From Aeromicrobium sp. Root495 (lineage in GTDB: Bacteria > Actinomycetota > Actinomycetes > Propionibacteriales > Nocardioidaceae), in NCBI RefSeq assembly GCF_001426755.1, contig NZ_LMFJ01000001.1:1564964-1628963 (forward strand): a stretch of DNA of 64,000 nt. The letters run 5' to 3'. Position numbers and translations under genes: made by a program. Under the pieces are notes generated by a model. That model searched no databases. It was given only the letters and a program-made list of their open reading frames with translations, and was not told the origin of the DNA. Positions 26,122-33,944 of this stretch are shown in pieces; the stretch's first letter is position 1, and every line of letters begins with the position of its first letter.

Positions 26122-26694
26122 ATGAGCACCCCTACTTCTGCCCGTTACACCGTTCCCGGCCTCTCGGAGGCCGAAGGCGAGAAGCTCGCTGGGATCCTGC
26201 AGGAGCGTCTGCACGCCCTCAACGACCTCGCCCTGACCCTGAAGCACGTCCACTGGAACGTCGTCGGCCCGCACTTCATCGCGGTGCACGAGATGATCGA
26301 TCCGCAGATCGACGAGGTCCGTGAGTTCATCGACGAGACCGCCGAGCGCATCGCGACGCTCGGCGCCTCGCCCAACGGCCTCGTGGGCCAGCTGGTCAAG
26401 GCCCGCACCTGGGACGACTACTCCCTCGGTCGTGCCACGACGAACCAGCACCTCGGCGCCCTCAACGAGGTCTACGTCGGCGTCATCGAGGACCACCGCA
26501 AGGCCCAGGAGGCGTCGGCCGACATCGACGCGATCACCGAGGACATGCTGATCGCGCAGATCAAGTCGCTCGAGCTCTTCCAGTGGTTCGTCCGCGCCCA
26601 CCTGGAGAACACCGGCGGCGAGCTGTCCACCGGCGGTGCCAGCACCGAGGTCGGCGCAGCGGACCAGGCGTCCGACGCAGCCAGCGAGGGCTGA
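26122..26694 (+). CDS. Dps-family DNA-binding ferritin-like protein
   Basis: 190-residue stress protein that stores iron and protects DNA. The intersubunit ferroxidase signature is intact: KHVHWNVVGPHFIAVHEMID and DEVREFIDETAERI (His44, His51, His56, Asp60, then Asp/Glu at 71-75). The C-terminal 30 residues are a Ser/Gly/Ala-rich acidic tail (GGASTEVGAADQASDAASEG), unlike the Lys-rich tails that bind DNA in some Dps proteins. Weak RBS. A strong terminator follows, so it may be co-transcribed with the VOC gene 50 bases upstream. Confidence 0.9.
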   Translation: MSTPTSARYTVPGLSEAEGEKLAGILQERLHALNDLALTLKHVHWNVVGPHFIAVHEMIDPQIDEVREFIDETAERIATLGASPNGLVGQLVKARTWDDYSLGRATTNQHLGALNEVYVGVIEDHRKAQEASADIDAITEDMLIAQIKSLELFQWFVRAHLENTGGELSTGGASTEVGAADQASDAASEG

Positions 26695-26717
26695 GGCTTC
26701 CGCAGCTGATCGAACCG

Positions 26718-26752
26718 ACGAAGCCCCCGTGCCGATGGTGCGGGGGCTTCGT
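26718..26752. terminator. terminator after dps
   Basis: ACGAAGCCCCCG pairs with CGGGGGCTTCGT (12 bp, 11-base loop). It lies 23 bases beyond the dps stop and 25 bases before the stop of the convergent amidotransferase gene. Confidence 0.85.
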
Positions 26753-26777
26753 CGTGTCCGAGCACCACACAAAGAGC

Positions 26778-27476
26778 TCAGGAGACGGTCGGTAGCTCGA
26801 GCTCGAGGTAGACCAGGGCTGCGTCGACCAGCTTCCGCGCAGCAGTCCGGCTGGCCGCCGCACGCCGCCGGGCCTCGTCGCGGAGCAGACGCGCGTCCTG
26901 GCCCGTGCGGCGGACCGTGGCTGCGTCGTCGACCAGCCAGCGCTCGAACGTCTCCGGGGTGACCTCAGGGTGGAACTGCCAGGCGATGACCGGAGCGACA
27001 CGACTCTCGTCGACGAAGCACTGCGGTCCGACCCATGACGAGCCGAGGACGCGCGAGGTGGGGGCCGGAGAGAAGACGTCCTGGTGGAACTGGCCCCACG
27101 GACCCTCGGGGCAGAGCACGGGGTCGAGCGTGTCGACGCGGAGCCAGCCGATCTCGGCGTCGTCGGCCCGGTAGGAGGTGCCGCCCAGAGCGCGTGAGGC
27201 CAGCTGGGCGCCGTAGCAGATGCCCATCACCGGGGTCCCTGCGTCGAGTGCGTCGAGGACGAGGGCGCTCTCGCGCCGCACCGACTCTGCGGAGTCGTCG
27301 TCATGCGCTGATCGCTCGGAGCCGAGCAGCAGCACCAGGGCCGGCGCGTCCAGGCTCGAGAACGCGGGCACGTCGTCCCGGTCGAGCGGGACGAGCTCGG
27401 CACCCAGCTCTCGGAGTCGCTGCGTGACGTACCCGCCGTCGCGATCGGTGTCGTCGGCCACCACATAGACCTGCAT
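26778..27476 (-). CDS. type 1 glutamine amidotransferase
   Basis: 232-residue class I glutamine amidotransferase, related to GMP synthase-like GATases. Nucleophile Cys87 lies in MGICYGAQ and the catalytic His169/Glu171 in WQFHPE. Domain-only enzymes of this type usually act on small amines or nucleotides with an unlinked partner; no synthase partner is adjacent, so the substrate is unknown. The ATG start fits family length; 24 bases downstream of the next gene's stop region on the minus strand, so it may share the LysM gene's transcript. Confidence 0.88.
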   Translation of the reverse strand: MQVYVVADDTDRDGGYVTQRLRELGAELVPLDRDDVPAFSSLDAPALVLLLGSERSAHDDDSAESVRRESALVLDALDAGTPVMGICYGAQLASRALGGTSYRADDAEIGWLRVDTLDPVLCPEGPWGQFHQDVFSPAPTSRVLGSSWVGPQCFVDESRVAPVIAWQFHPEVTPETFERWLVDDAATVRRTGQDARLLRDEARRRAAASRTAARKLVDAALVYLELELPTVS

Positions 27477-27500
27477 GGCACCATTCTGGCGCCAGGGAGG

Positions 27501-27854
27501 TCAGCGGGTGTAGACGGGGACGGCCAGCTTGTCGCCGAGGTCGACGTCGGAGACCGAGCTGAGCGAGTTGAGCTTGAGGATGTCGTCGATGGTGCTGCGG
27601 ACCTCACCGCCCGGGTTGGCCTTGACCGCGATGTCCCACAGCGTGTCGCCCGGCTGGACCGTGACGGTGGAGACCGGCGGCAGCTGGCCGGCGTCGCGGC
27701 CGGCGAAGGTGGACGGGCCGAAGGCGACGGCCAGGACGGCCACCGCGGCGAGCACGGCCAGCACGATGGCCAGACGTCCGCGGCGCGTGAGGCGCAGCTG
27801 CGGACGGGCGGGCGTGCTGAAGCTGTACTGCGAGCTGAAGGAGATGGTGCTCAT
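27501..27854 (-). CDS. LysM-domain membrane protein, ChiZ/DivS-like position beside lexA
   Basis: 117 residues: short cytoplasmic N-terminus, one membrane helix (28-47), then an extracellular LysM peptidoglycan-binding domain (63-114; VQPGDTLWDIAVKANPGG...ILKLNSLSSVSDVDLGDKLAVP). In M. tuberculosis the equivalent position beside lexA is Rv2719c (ChiZ) and in Corynebacterium it is divS, both SOS-induced proteins that restrain cell division. This protein is shorter than ChiZ. Two LexA-box-like sites abut each other about 110-140 bases upstream, fitting SOS control. Direct function is inference. Confidence 0.85.
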   Translation of the reverse strand: MSTISFSSQYSFSTPARPQLRLTRRGRLAIVLAVLAAVAVLAVAFGPSTFAGRDAGQLPPVSTVTVQPGDTLWDIAVKANPGGEVRSTIDDILKLNSLSSVSDVDLGDKLAVPVYTR

Positions 27855-27960
27855 GGTGGCCTCCGAGGGGAAGATCGGTGATGGCTGGTGGTGAAGTCTT
27901 GGTGCGTTCGATCGAGCATCCGAGCTGCGGGACCGCGGTCTCGCTCGATGTCATTCGATG

Positions 27961-27976
27961 GCGAACAGATGTTCGA
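27961..27976. promoter_or_regulatory. LexA box A upstream of the LysM gene
   Basis: GCGAACAGATGTTCGA matches the actinobacterial SOS box TCGAAC-N4-GTTCGA at all but one position (first base). Confidence 0.8.
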
Positions 27977-27992
27977 TCGAACACGTGTACGA
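27977..27992. promoter_or_regulatory. LexA box B, abutting box A
   Basis: TCGAACACGTGTACGA matches the box with one mismatch. It touches box A with no spacing, giving a tandem 32-bp element; such tandem arrangement implies cooperative repressor binding. Confidence 0.75.
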
Positions 27993-28083
27993 CAGTACGG
28001 CCTGGCACCGACAAAAGCACCCCTCAATCGAACATGATGTCGGTCACGGATCGAAAATTCCGGGATTCGCAGTGAAAATTAGT

Positions 28084-28099
28084 TCGACACGGTGTTCGA
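28084..28099. promoter_or_regulatory. weaker LexA-box-like site upstream of the YihY gene
   Basis: TCGACACGGTGTTCGA matches one half perfectly and the other with two mismatches, 58 bases upstream of the YihY start. Confidence 0.55.
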
Positions 28100-28156
28100 A
28101 CGGACCCCCGATCAGACCCGCGAGCGGGTGACTCCGTTGTTCGATAGCGTCGAGAC

Positions 28157-29056
28157 ATGAGCACTCACGCCGACGAGTCGACCGTCCAGAGTGCTGTCCG
28201 CACCCTGAAGGCGGGCTGGAAGCAGGCCTCGGCCCAGAACGCTCCACTCCTGGCGGCCGGCGTCGCCTTCTACGCCTTCCTCTCACTCTTCCCCGCTCTC
28301 ATCGCCAGCGTCATGGCGTACGGACTCGTGGCCGACCCCGAGACCGTGCAGCGCCAGGCCGACCGGATCAGCGACGCCCTCCCTGCTGACGCGGCGTCCC
28401 TCGTGAACGGCCAGCTGGAGTCGCTCACATCCACCTCGAGCGGGTCGCTCGGCCTCGGACTGGTCCTCGCCCTCGTCCTGGCGATCTACAGCGCGTCCGG
28501 CGGCGTGGGGAACCTCATCACGGCCATCAACGCCATGTACGGGCTCCACGACGACCGCGGGTTCGTGAAGAAGAAGGTCATCGCGCTGGGCCTCACGGCC
28601 GGAGCCATCGTGTTCGTGCTGGTGCTCCTCGCCCTCGTGGCGGTGGTCCCAGCGGTCCTGGACAACGTGGTCGACATGCTCGGCGTCCGTGCCCTCCTGG
28701 AGGCCGCACGATGGGCCCTGCTGCTCGGCGCCCTCACCGTCGCGATCGGCGTGCTCCTGCGGGTGGCGCCGGACCGGCCCGAGGGCAGCGATCCCATGTC
28801 GCTCGTCTCCCGGGGCGTGCTCGTGGCCGCCGGCCTCTGGGCTGTGGTCTCCCTCGGCTTCTCCCTGTACGTCGACAACTTCGGCAGCTATGGCAAGACC
28901 TACGGCGCTCTCGCCGGCGTCGTGGTGCTGCTGCTCTGGCTCTGGATCGGGCTCTACGCCCTCCTCCTGGGTGCCTGCATCGAGGCCGTCCGCGAGGACG
29001 AGCACGGCGGCGTGGACCCGCTCAGTCCCGACGCCGTGGAGGCGCTGGAGGGCTGA
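28157..29056 (+). CDS. YihY/virulence factor BrkB family membrane protein
   Basis: 299-residue polytopic inner-membrane protein with about six hydrophobic segments (first near 30-60, then around 85, 145, 185, 225 and 255). It begins with the family-type helix ([39 protein letters not shown]) and carries [14 protein letters not shown], a conserved YihY motif. Function of the family is unsettled. A LexA-box-like site and AT-richer promoter region precede it. It lies divergently from the LysM gene and immediately upstream of lexA (76 bases), so the two may be co-transcribed as well as separately promoted. Confidence 0.88.
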   Translation: MSTHADESTVQSAVRTLKAGWKQASAQNAPLLAAGVAFYAFLSLFPALIASVMAYGLVADPETVQRQADRISDALPADAASLVNGQLESLTSTSSGSLGLGLVLALVLAIYSASGGVGNLITAINAMYGLHDDRGFVKKKVIALGLTAGAIVFVLVLLALVAVVPAVLDNVVDMLGVRALLEAARWALLLGALTVAIGVLLRVAPDRPEGSDPMSLVSRGVLVAAGLWAVVSLGFSLYVDNFGSYGKTYGALAGVVVLLLWLWIGLYALLLGACIEAVREDEHGGVDPLSPDAVEALEG

Positions 29057-29084
29057 TCCGCCTGTTCGATCGCGACACGCCGTT

Positions 29085-29100
29085 TCGAACATGTGTTTGA
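29085..29100. promoter_or_regulatory. LexA box upstream of lexA
   Basis: TCGAACATGTGTTTGA matches the SOS box with one mismatch. It overlaps the presumed -35 element TTGAAC (29097-29102), 33 bases upstream of the lexA start, explaining autorepression. Confidence 0.85.
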
Positions 29101-29125
29101 ACTGGCCCGTCGCCGCCGTTAGTCT
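29097..29125 (+). promoter_or_regulatory. lexA promoter (-35/-10)
   Basis: TTGAAC and TAGTCT are 17 bases apart. Transcription would begin about 7-8 bases after the -10, essentially at the lexA ATG, predicting a leaderless mRNA. Confidence 0.55.
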
Positions 29126-29132
29126 CAGGCAC

Positions 29133-29888
29133 ATGAGCGACGACACCACACCGCGCCGGGGGCGGCCTCCCGGATCCAAGAACTCCGTCCGCGAGCTGCC
29201 GGACGGCCCCGTCGACGACCTCACCGGTCTCACCGCGCGTCAGCAGAAGGTGCTGGAGTTCCTGCGCGACGAGATCGAGAAGAGGGGCTACCCGCCCAGC
29301 ATGCGCGAGATCGGCGCCGCCGTGGGCCTGGCCAGCACGTCGTCGGTCGCCCACCAGCTCCGCGTGCTCGAGCAGCTGGGTTACGTCAAGCGCGACCCCA
29401 ACCGCCCGCGCGCCCTCGAGATCTTCCTGCCGGGTGTCGTCAAGGCCCGCCAGTCCCTCGGCTCGGCCGACGAGTCCACGTTCGACGAGACCGGCATGGG
29501 CGACTCGCTGCCCGAGGCCACCTACGTCCCCATGGTCGGCCGGATCGCCGCCGGCGGTCCCATCCTGGCCGAGGAGCTCATCGAGGAGGTCTTCCCGCTG
29601 CCCAAGTCGCTCGTGGGTGACGGCACCCTCTTCCTTCTCGAGGTCCGTGGCGAGTCCATGATCGACGCTGCCATCTGCGACGGCGACTACGTGGTCGTCC
29701 GCCAGCAGCCCGTCGCCGAGAACGGCGAGATCGTCGCTGCGATGCTCGACGGCGAGGCCACGGTCAAGACGTTCCAGCGCAAGGACGGCCAGGTCTGGCT
29801 GCTCCCGCACAACGAGGACTACTCCCCCATCGACGGCACGCACGCCACGATCCTGGGCAAGGTCACCGCGGTCCTGCGCCGCGTCTGA
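29133..29888 (+). CDS. lexA: LexA SOS-response repressor
   Basis: 251-residue repressor that self-cleaves when RecA is activated. The N-terminal wHTH covers residues 31-95 ([44 protein letters not shown]) preceded by a basic actinobacterial extension. The latent protease shows the scissile Ala140-Gly141, Ser175 in RGESMID and Lys212 in GEATVKTF. The long loop between domains (about 105-130) is typical of actinobacteria. ATG start with no Shine-Dalgarno but a promoter whose start point falls at the ATG. A terminator shared with the convergent gene follows. Confidence 0.97.
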   Translation: MSDDTTPRRGRPPGSKNSVRELPDGPVDDLTGLTARQQKVLEFLRDEIEKRGYPPSMREIGAAVGLASTSSVAHQLRVLEQLGYVKRDPNRPRALEIFLPGVVKARQSLGSADESTFDETGMGDSLPEATYVPMVGRIAAGGPILAEELIEEVFPLPKSLVGDGTLFLLEVRGESMIDAAICDGDYVVVRQQPVAENGEIVAAMLDGEATVKTFQRKDGQVWLLPHNEDYSPIDGTHATILGKVTAVLRRV

Positions 29889-29912
29889 TCCCCCTCACCG
29901 CTCACAGCAAGC

Positions 29913-29947
29913 AGAAGAGCCCCGACCATCACGGTCGGGGCTCTTCT
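29913..29947. terminator. bidirectional terminator after lexA
   Basis: AGAAGAGCCCCGACC pairs perfectly with GGTCGGGGCTCTTCT around ATCAC, between lexA and the convergent secreted-protein gene. Confidence 0.9.
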
Positions 29948-29962
29948 GTGTGATGCCGGGTC

Positions 29963-31864
29963 CTACTTCAGGAACAGACGTCCGACGGAGTAGTTGCCGC
30001 CGGCGCGGACCTTCTTGGAGTGACGGCCGTTGAAGCTGCGATCGATGCCGCGCCACGAGTCGGGGTTCACGGCGATGGAGTAGGTACCCGACGCCAGACC
30101 GAAGATCGTGAAGTTGCCGCCACCGTTGGTGATGGCCGAGCGCTGCACGAGCTTGCCGCCCTTCTTGGAGTAGGCGGTGACCATGATCTCCTTGTTGGAG
30201 CGACCACCCGAGCGCGTGATGTGGCCCGAGATGGTGCCACCTCGACGCACGGATCGCTTGACCACGGCGGTCTTGCCCTCGACGACCGCGACCTTGGTGT
30301 ACGTGCCGGCCGAGTTGCTGCGGCAGTAGTCGCGGTACATCCAGCCCTTCTTGCCCTTGGGAGGCGTCTTGGCCTTGTAGCCCATCGTGTACGACTTCTT
30401 GTACTCCGGGTACTTGCCCGCCACGGTCTTCCAGCGCTCCGAGGCGCGCTCGAGGCCCTTGAGGTAGAGCTTGTTGTCGGCGTAGACGCTGGAGTACCAA
30501 GCCGAGCAGCTGGTGCGACGCGCCATCTCCACCCAGTACGTGCCCGAAGGGACGTTGCTGAGGGTGAGGTCGCCGGACTTGCTCACGTAGGCGCTCTTCG
30601 TGATGGGGACGTCGCGGATGGCCTTGCTCGGGATGGCCTCACGCAGCGTGACGAAGCGGTCCTGCGTGGTCTTGGAGTAGCTGCCGTAGCTCAGGTCGAA
30701 CCTGACCTTGGCCGACGAGGCACGCATGTGTGCGTCGAGCGTGGTGACAGGTGCTGCGCCCGTCCTGGGCAGAGCCACGAGACGGTCACGACCCTTGAGG
30801 TAGCTGGTGGCCTGGTAGCAGGAGGACCACTTGTCGTTCCAGCGGTTGACCGTGGACGCGTTGCCGTCGACGACCTGGACCGCGAAGCGCTTGTCGGTCG
30901 TGTACTTGTCCTGGGGCAGGAAGCCGACCGTGTAGTCGCCGTTGCTGCTGGATCGACCGGTGCCCATCACGTTGCCGCACGACTGGATGTCGAGCGAACG
31001 ACGGCTGCGGACGTCGCTCGGGAACTTGACCGGCGGGGCCACGACGACCACACCGGCACCCGAGACGCTGCCCGAGCCGTTGGTGACCTTGCCGCGGATG
31101 GCGCCGTAGCGGACATAGGCGTCATAGGTGCTGGAGGCGCGGGCGCGGATCCAGTTGGCCTCACCGGCGTAACGGCCGCCACCACGGGCGACGCCGTCGA
31201 AGCCGCGCCAGTACCAGGTGCGCTTCTCGCCGTTGACCTCGCCGCTGACGCGCAGGATGTACGGGCGCGACGGGGCGTTGTTGCGTCCGAGGCTCACGGA
31301 GAACGCGAAGTCGTCGGAGCTGCTGTTGGGCGTGAGGGTGCGCGCGCGCTGGCCTGTGGTGCCGGACTTGCTGGCGGGCAGGAGCTCGAGGGTCACCTTG
31401 GAGGGCGAGCCGGCCGCCGTGCCGCGCACGTTGCCACGAATCATCTGCGACTTGACGCGACGCTCCAGCGTGACGGGCACGAGGATGCTGTGCTTCTTGG
31501 GCGTGAACTCGTTGAAGAGCAGGTTGCCGCTGCGGCGTCCGAGCGTGTTGCCGTTGCTGATCTGCGGGTTCTTGGGGTCCGTGGCGCTGACCCTGACCGT
31601 GATCCACTTCGTGGTGCGACCCGCGACGGAGTACTTGGTGGCGATGCGCTTCGAGCCGTTGACGCCGACCGACCCGGTGCAACGACCCTTGGTCTTGCAG
31701 CCGATCTTGATCGAGGCGAGGCCCTTGCTGTCGACCGCGACGAGGCGGTTGCTGTAGCTGAGTGCGGTCGAGGCGGCCTGGGCAGGCACGGCCTGCACGA
31801 GCAGTGAAGCCACGAGCGAAACCATCACACCGGCGACGCCGAGGCGTCGTGTGCGTGCGGTCAT
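29963..31864 (-). CDS. secreted basic multidomain protein (carboxypeptidase-regulatory-like repeats)
   Basis: 633-residue exported protein with a signal peptide ending VPAQA. The mature part is strikingly basic and rich in short beta strands; repeated segments such as GKVTNGSGSVSGAGVVVVAP, GRSSSNGDYTVGFLPQDKYTT and KSGDLTLSNVPSGTYWVEMA, each ending in a G-x-Y-x-V pattern, look like carboxypeptidase-regulatory-like/CnaB-type stalk domains. There are cysteines near the N-terminus (CKTKGRC) and mid-protein. No catalytic site is seen, so it is probably a structural or adhesive wall protein. The long divergent gap to the helicase gene (78 bases) holds its promoter. Confidence 0.82.
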   Translation of the reverse strand: MTARTRRLGVAGVMVSLVASLLVQAVPAQAASTALSYSNRLVAVDSKGLASIKIGCKTKGRCTGSVGVNGSKRIATKYSVAGRTTKWITVRVSATDPKNPQISNGNTLGRRSGNLLFNEFTPKKHSILVPVTLERRVKSQMIRGNVRGTAAGSPSKVTLELLPASKSGTTGQRARTLTPNSSSDDFAFSVSLGRNNAPSRPYILRVSGEVNGEKRTWYWRGFDGVARGGGRYAGEANWIRARASSTYDAYVRYGAIRGKVTNGSGSVSGAGVVVVAPPVKFPSDVRSRRSLDIQSCGNVMGTGRSSSNGDYTVGFLPQDKYTTDKRFAVQVVDGNASTVNRWNDKWSSCYQATSYLKGRDRLVALPRTGAAPVTTLDAHMRASSAKVRFDLSYGSYSKTTQDRFVTLREAIPSKAIRDVPITKSAYVSKSGDLTLSNVPSGTYWVEMARRTSCSAWYSSVYADNKLYLKGLERASERWKTVAGKYPEYKKSYTMGYKAKTPPKGKKGWMYRDYCRSNSAGTYTKVAVVEGKTAVVKRSVRRGGTISGHITRSGGRSNKEIMVTAYSKKGGKLVQRSAITNGGGNFTIFGLASGTYSIAVNPDSWRGIDRSFNGRHSKKVRAGGNYSVGRLFLK

Positions 31865-31939
31865 AAACGGTCCCCCGAGAAGTTGTTGAGAAAGTGGAGC
31901 CCCAGCAGGGTATCAGCCACCTTCGGTCTGCTCAGGCGC

Positions 31940-33883
31940 TCAAGAGACCTCGGCGGGCCTTCCGTCGAGGCGGCGCAGGGCGGAGCGGACCAGGCCGGGG
32001 TCGACCGTGCGCCACATGGGCGGCAGCGACGACGCCAGGAACGAGCCGTACCGTGCCGTGGCGATGCGCGAGTCCAGCACCGCGACGACCCCCTTGTCCT
32101 CGGAGCGTCGGATGAGACGGCCCGCTCCCTGCGCGAGCAGCAGAGCAGCGTGCGAGGCCGCCACCGTCATGAAGCCGTTCCCGCCGCGCTTCTCGACGAG
32201 ACGCTGGCGTGCGCTCATGAGCGGGTCGTCGGGACGGGGGAACGGGATGCGGTCGATGATGACCAGCTGGCACGTCTCCCCCGGCAGGTCGACGCCCTGC
32301 CACAGGCTGAGGGTGCCGAAGAGGCAGGTGCTGGGCTTCTCGGCGAAGCGGCGCGCCAGCTCGGAGAGCTGGGCGTCGCCCTGGCACCAGATGTCGAGGT
32401 CGGGGAGCCGCTCCCGCGTGGCCTCGGCCGCTGCCTCTGCGGCACGTCGGCTCGAGAACAGACCGAGCGTGCGACCGCCCGCGGCCTCGACCAGCTCGGC
32501 GATCTCGTCGAGGTGGGCCGGGCCGAGGCCGTCGCGGCCCGGCGGAGGCAGGTGCTTGGCGACGTAGAGGATGCCTTGGCGCCCGTAGTCGAACGGCGAG
32601 CCGACATCGAGCCCTGTCCACTCCTCCGGCGCTCCGGTGAGTCCGACCGACGCGGCGACGGGACCGAAGCCCCCGCCCAGCGTGAGTGTGGCGCTCGTGA
32701 GCACGACCGTCTTCTCGCCGAAGAGCTTCTCGCGCAGGGCCGCGGAGACGTCGACGGGAGCGATGTGGAGCTGCGGTCCGTTGCGACCGTCCGAGCGCCA
32801 CAGGACGTCGGTCTCGATCTTGGTGGCCATGCGCTCGGCGATGAGGCGGACGTCGTCGACGAACGCACGCGCCTGCTGACGAGCGGGATCGGGCTCCTCC
32901 TGCTGCTGGCCCTTGGGTGGGGCCAGGGCGGTGAAGCAGGCGCGTGCCGCGTCGCGCACGCCGCCGAGCGCCTCGGCCAGGTCGTCGGGCACCTCGTCGA
33001 GCCGGCCGTCGAGGGTGAAGGACAGGACCTCGGCCAGCACGTCGCCCGCCTCGGTGAGGTCGTCGGCCTCGCGGCCCTTCACGTGCGACTGGGCTCGTCG
33101 GGCGGCGCGGGACACCGTCATGGAGTCGAGCTCGGAGGTGGCGGCCTGCGTGACCCGGGCCGTGAGCTCGTGGGCCTCGTCGACGACCACGGCGTCGTAC
33201 TCGGGCAGCATGGGCACGCCGTCGATGGCGTCGATGGCGAGCAGCGCGTGGTTGGTGACCACGACGTCGGCCTCGTGAGCCTGCTCGCGGGCCCGCTCCG
33301 CGAAGCACTCGAGCGCGTAGTCGCAGCGCGTGGCGCCCAGGCACTCGCGGTGGTTCACGCTGACCTGGCGCCAGGCGCGGTCGTTGTGGGCGGGCGCCGA
33401 CTCCTTGTCGCCGGTGTGGCTCCCCGCGGCCTGCTCCTCCGCCCACTCGCGCAGCGCGACGACCTCGGCGCCCAGCGATCCTTCGGGCACGTCGATCAGG
33501 ACGCCCTGCTCGTCGGGGGCTCCTTCCCTGACGCGGTGCAGGCAGGCGTAGTTGGCGCGACCCTTCACGACGGCGTGCCGCGGGACCTGGTCGAGCACCT
33601 CGCGCGCGGCCGCCTTGAGGGCCGGGATGTCGCGCTCGACCAGCTGGTGCTGGAGGTTGAGCGTGGCCGTGGCCACGACGACGCGCTTCTTGTGCAGCAG
33701 GCTGGGGACGAGGTAGCCCAACGACTTGCCGGTGCCGGTGCCGGCCTGGACGAGGAGGTGCTGACCCGACTCCAGGGCCGACGCGACGGCCTCGGCCATC
33801 TGGACCTGACCCGGACGTTCGCTGCCGTCGACCGCCTCGACCGCCGCCTGGAGGACGTCACGGACCGAGGGCTCAGCAGGCAT
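31940..33883 (-). CDS. DinG/XPD-family ATP-dependent DNA helicase
   Basis: 647-residue superfamily 2 helicase. Walker A GTGTGKS at 48-54, DEAH at 235-238, and lobe 2 motifs SSRRAAEAAAEATRERL and LWQGVDLPG with LLAQGAGRLIRR. Four cysteines (114, 181, 187, 193) are placed like the 4Fe-4S ligands of XPD and DinG, so the cluster is probably present. Functions include unwinding R-loops, forks or repair intermediates. Its neighbourhood with lexA and recA fits a damage-related role. ATG start fits the family. Confidence 0.93.
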   Translation of the reverse strand: MPAEPSVRDVLQAAVEAVDGSERPGQVQMAEAVASALESGQHLLVQAGTGTGKSLGYLVPSLLHKKRVVVATATLNLQHQLVERDIPALKAAAREVLDQVPRHAVVKGRANYACLHRVREGAPDEQGVLIDVPEGSLGAEVVALREWAEEQAAGSHTGDKESAPAHNDRAWRQVSVNHRECLGATRCDYALECFAERAREQAHEADVVVTNHALLAIDAIDGVPMLPEYDAVVVDEAHELTARVTQAATSELDSMTVSRAARRAQSHVKGREADDLTEAGDVLAEVLSFTLDGRLDEVPDDLAEALGGVRDAARACFTALAPPKGQQQEEPDPARQQARAFVDDVRLIAERMATKIETDVLWRSDGRNGPQLHIAPVDVSAALREKLFGEKTVVLTSATLTLGGGFGPVAASVGLTGAPEEWTGLDVGSPFDYGRQGILYVAKHLPPPGRDGLGPAHLDEIAELVEAAGGRTLGLFSSRRAAEAAAEATRERLPDLDIWCQGDAQLSELARRFAEKPSTCLFGTLSLWQGVDLPGETCQLVIIDRIPFPRPDDPLMSARQRLVEKRGGNGFMTVAASHAALLLAQGAGRLIRRSEDKGVVAVLDSRIATARYGSFLASSLPPMWRTVDPGLVRSALRRLDGRPAEVS

Positions 33884-33944
33884 GCGGGAAGCCTAGTGCG
33901 CGGGCTGAGGTGGTCCGGACGCTCGTCCACACCATGGGGCGGGC

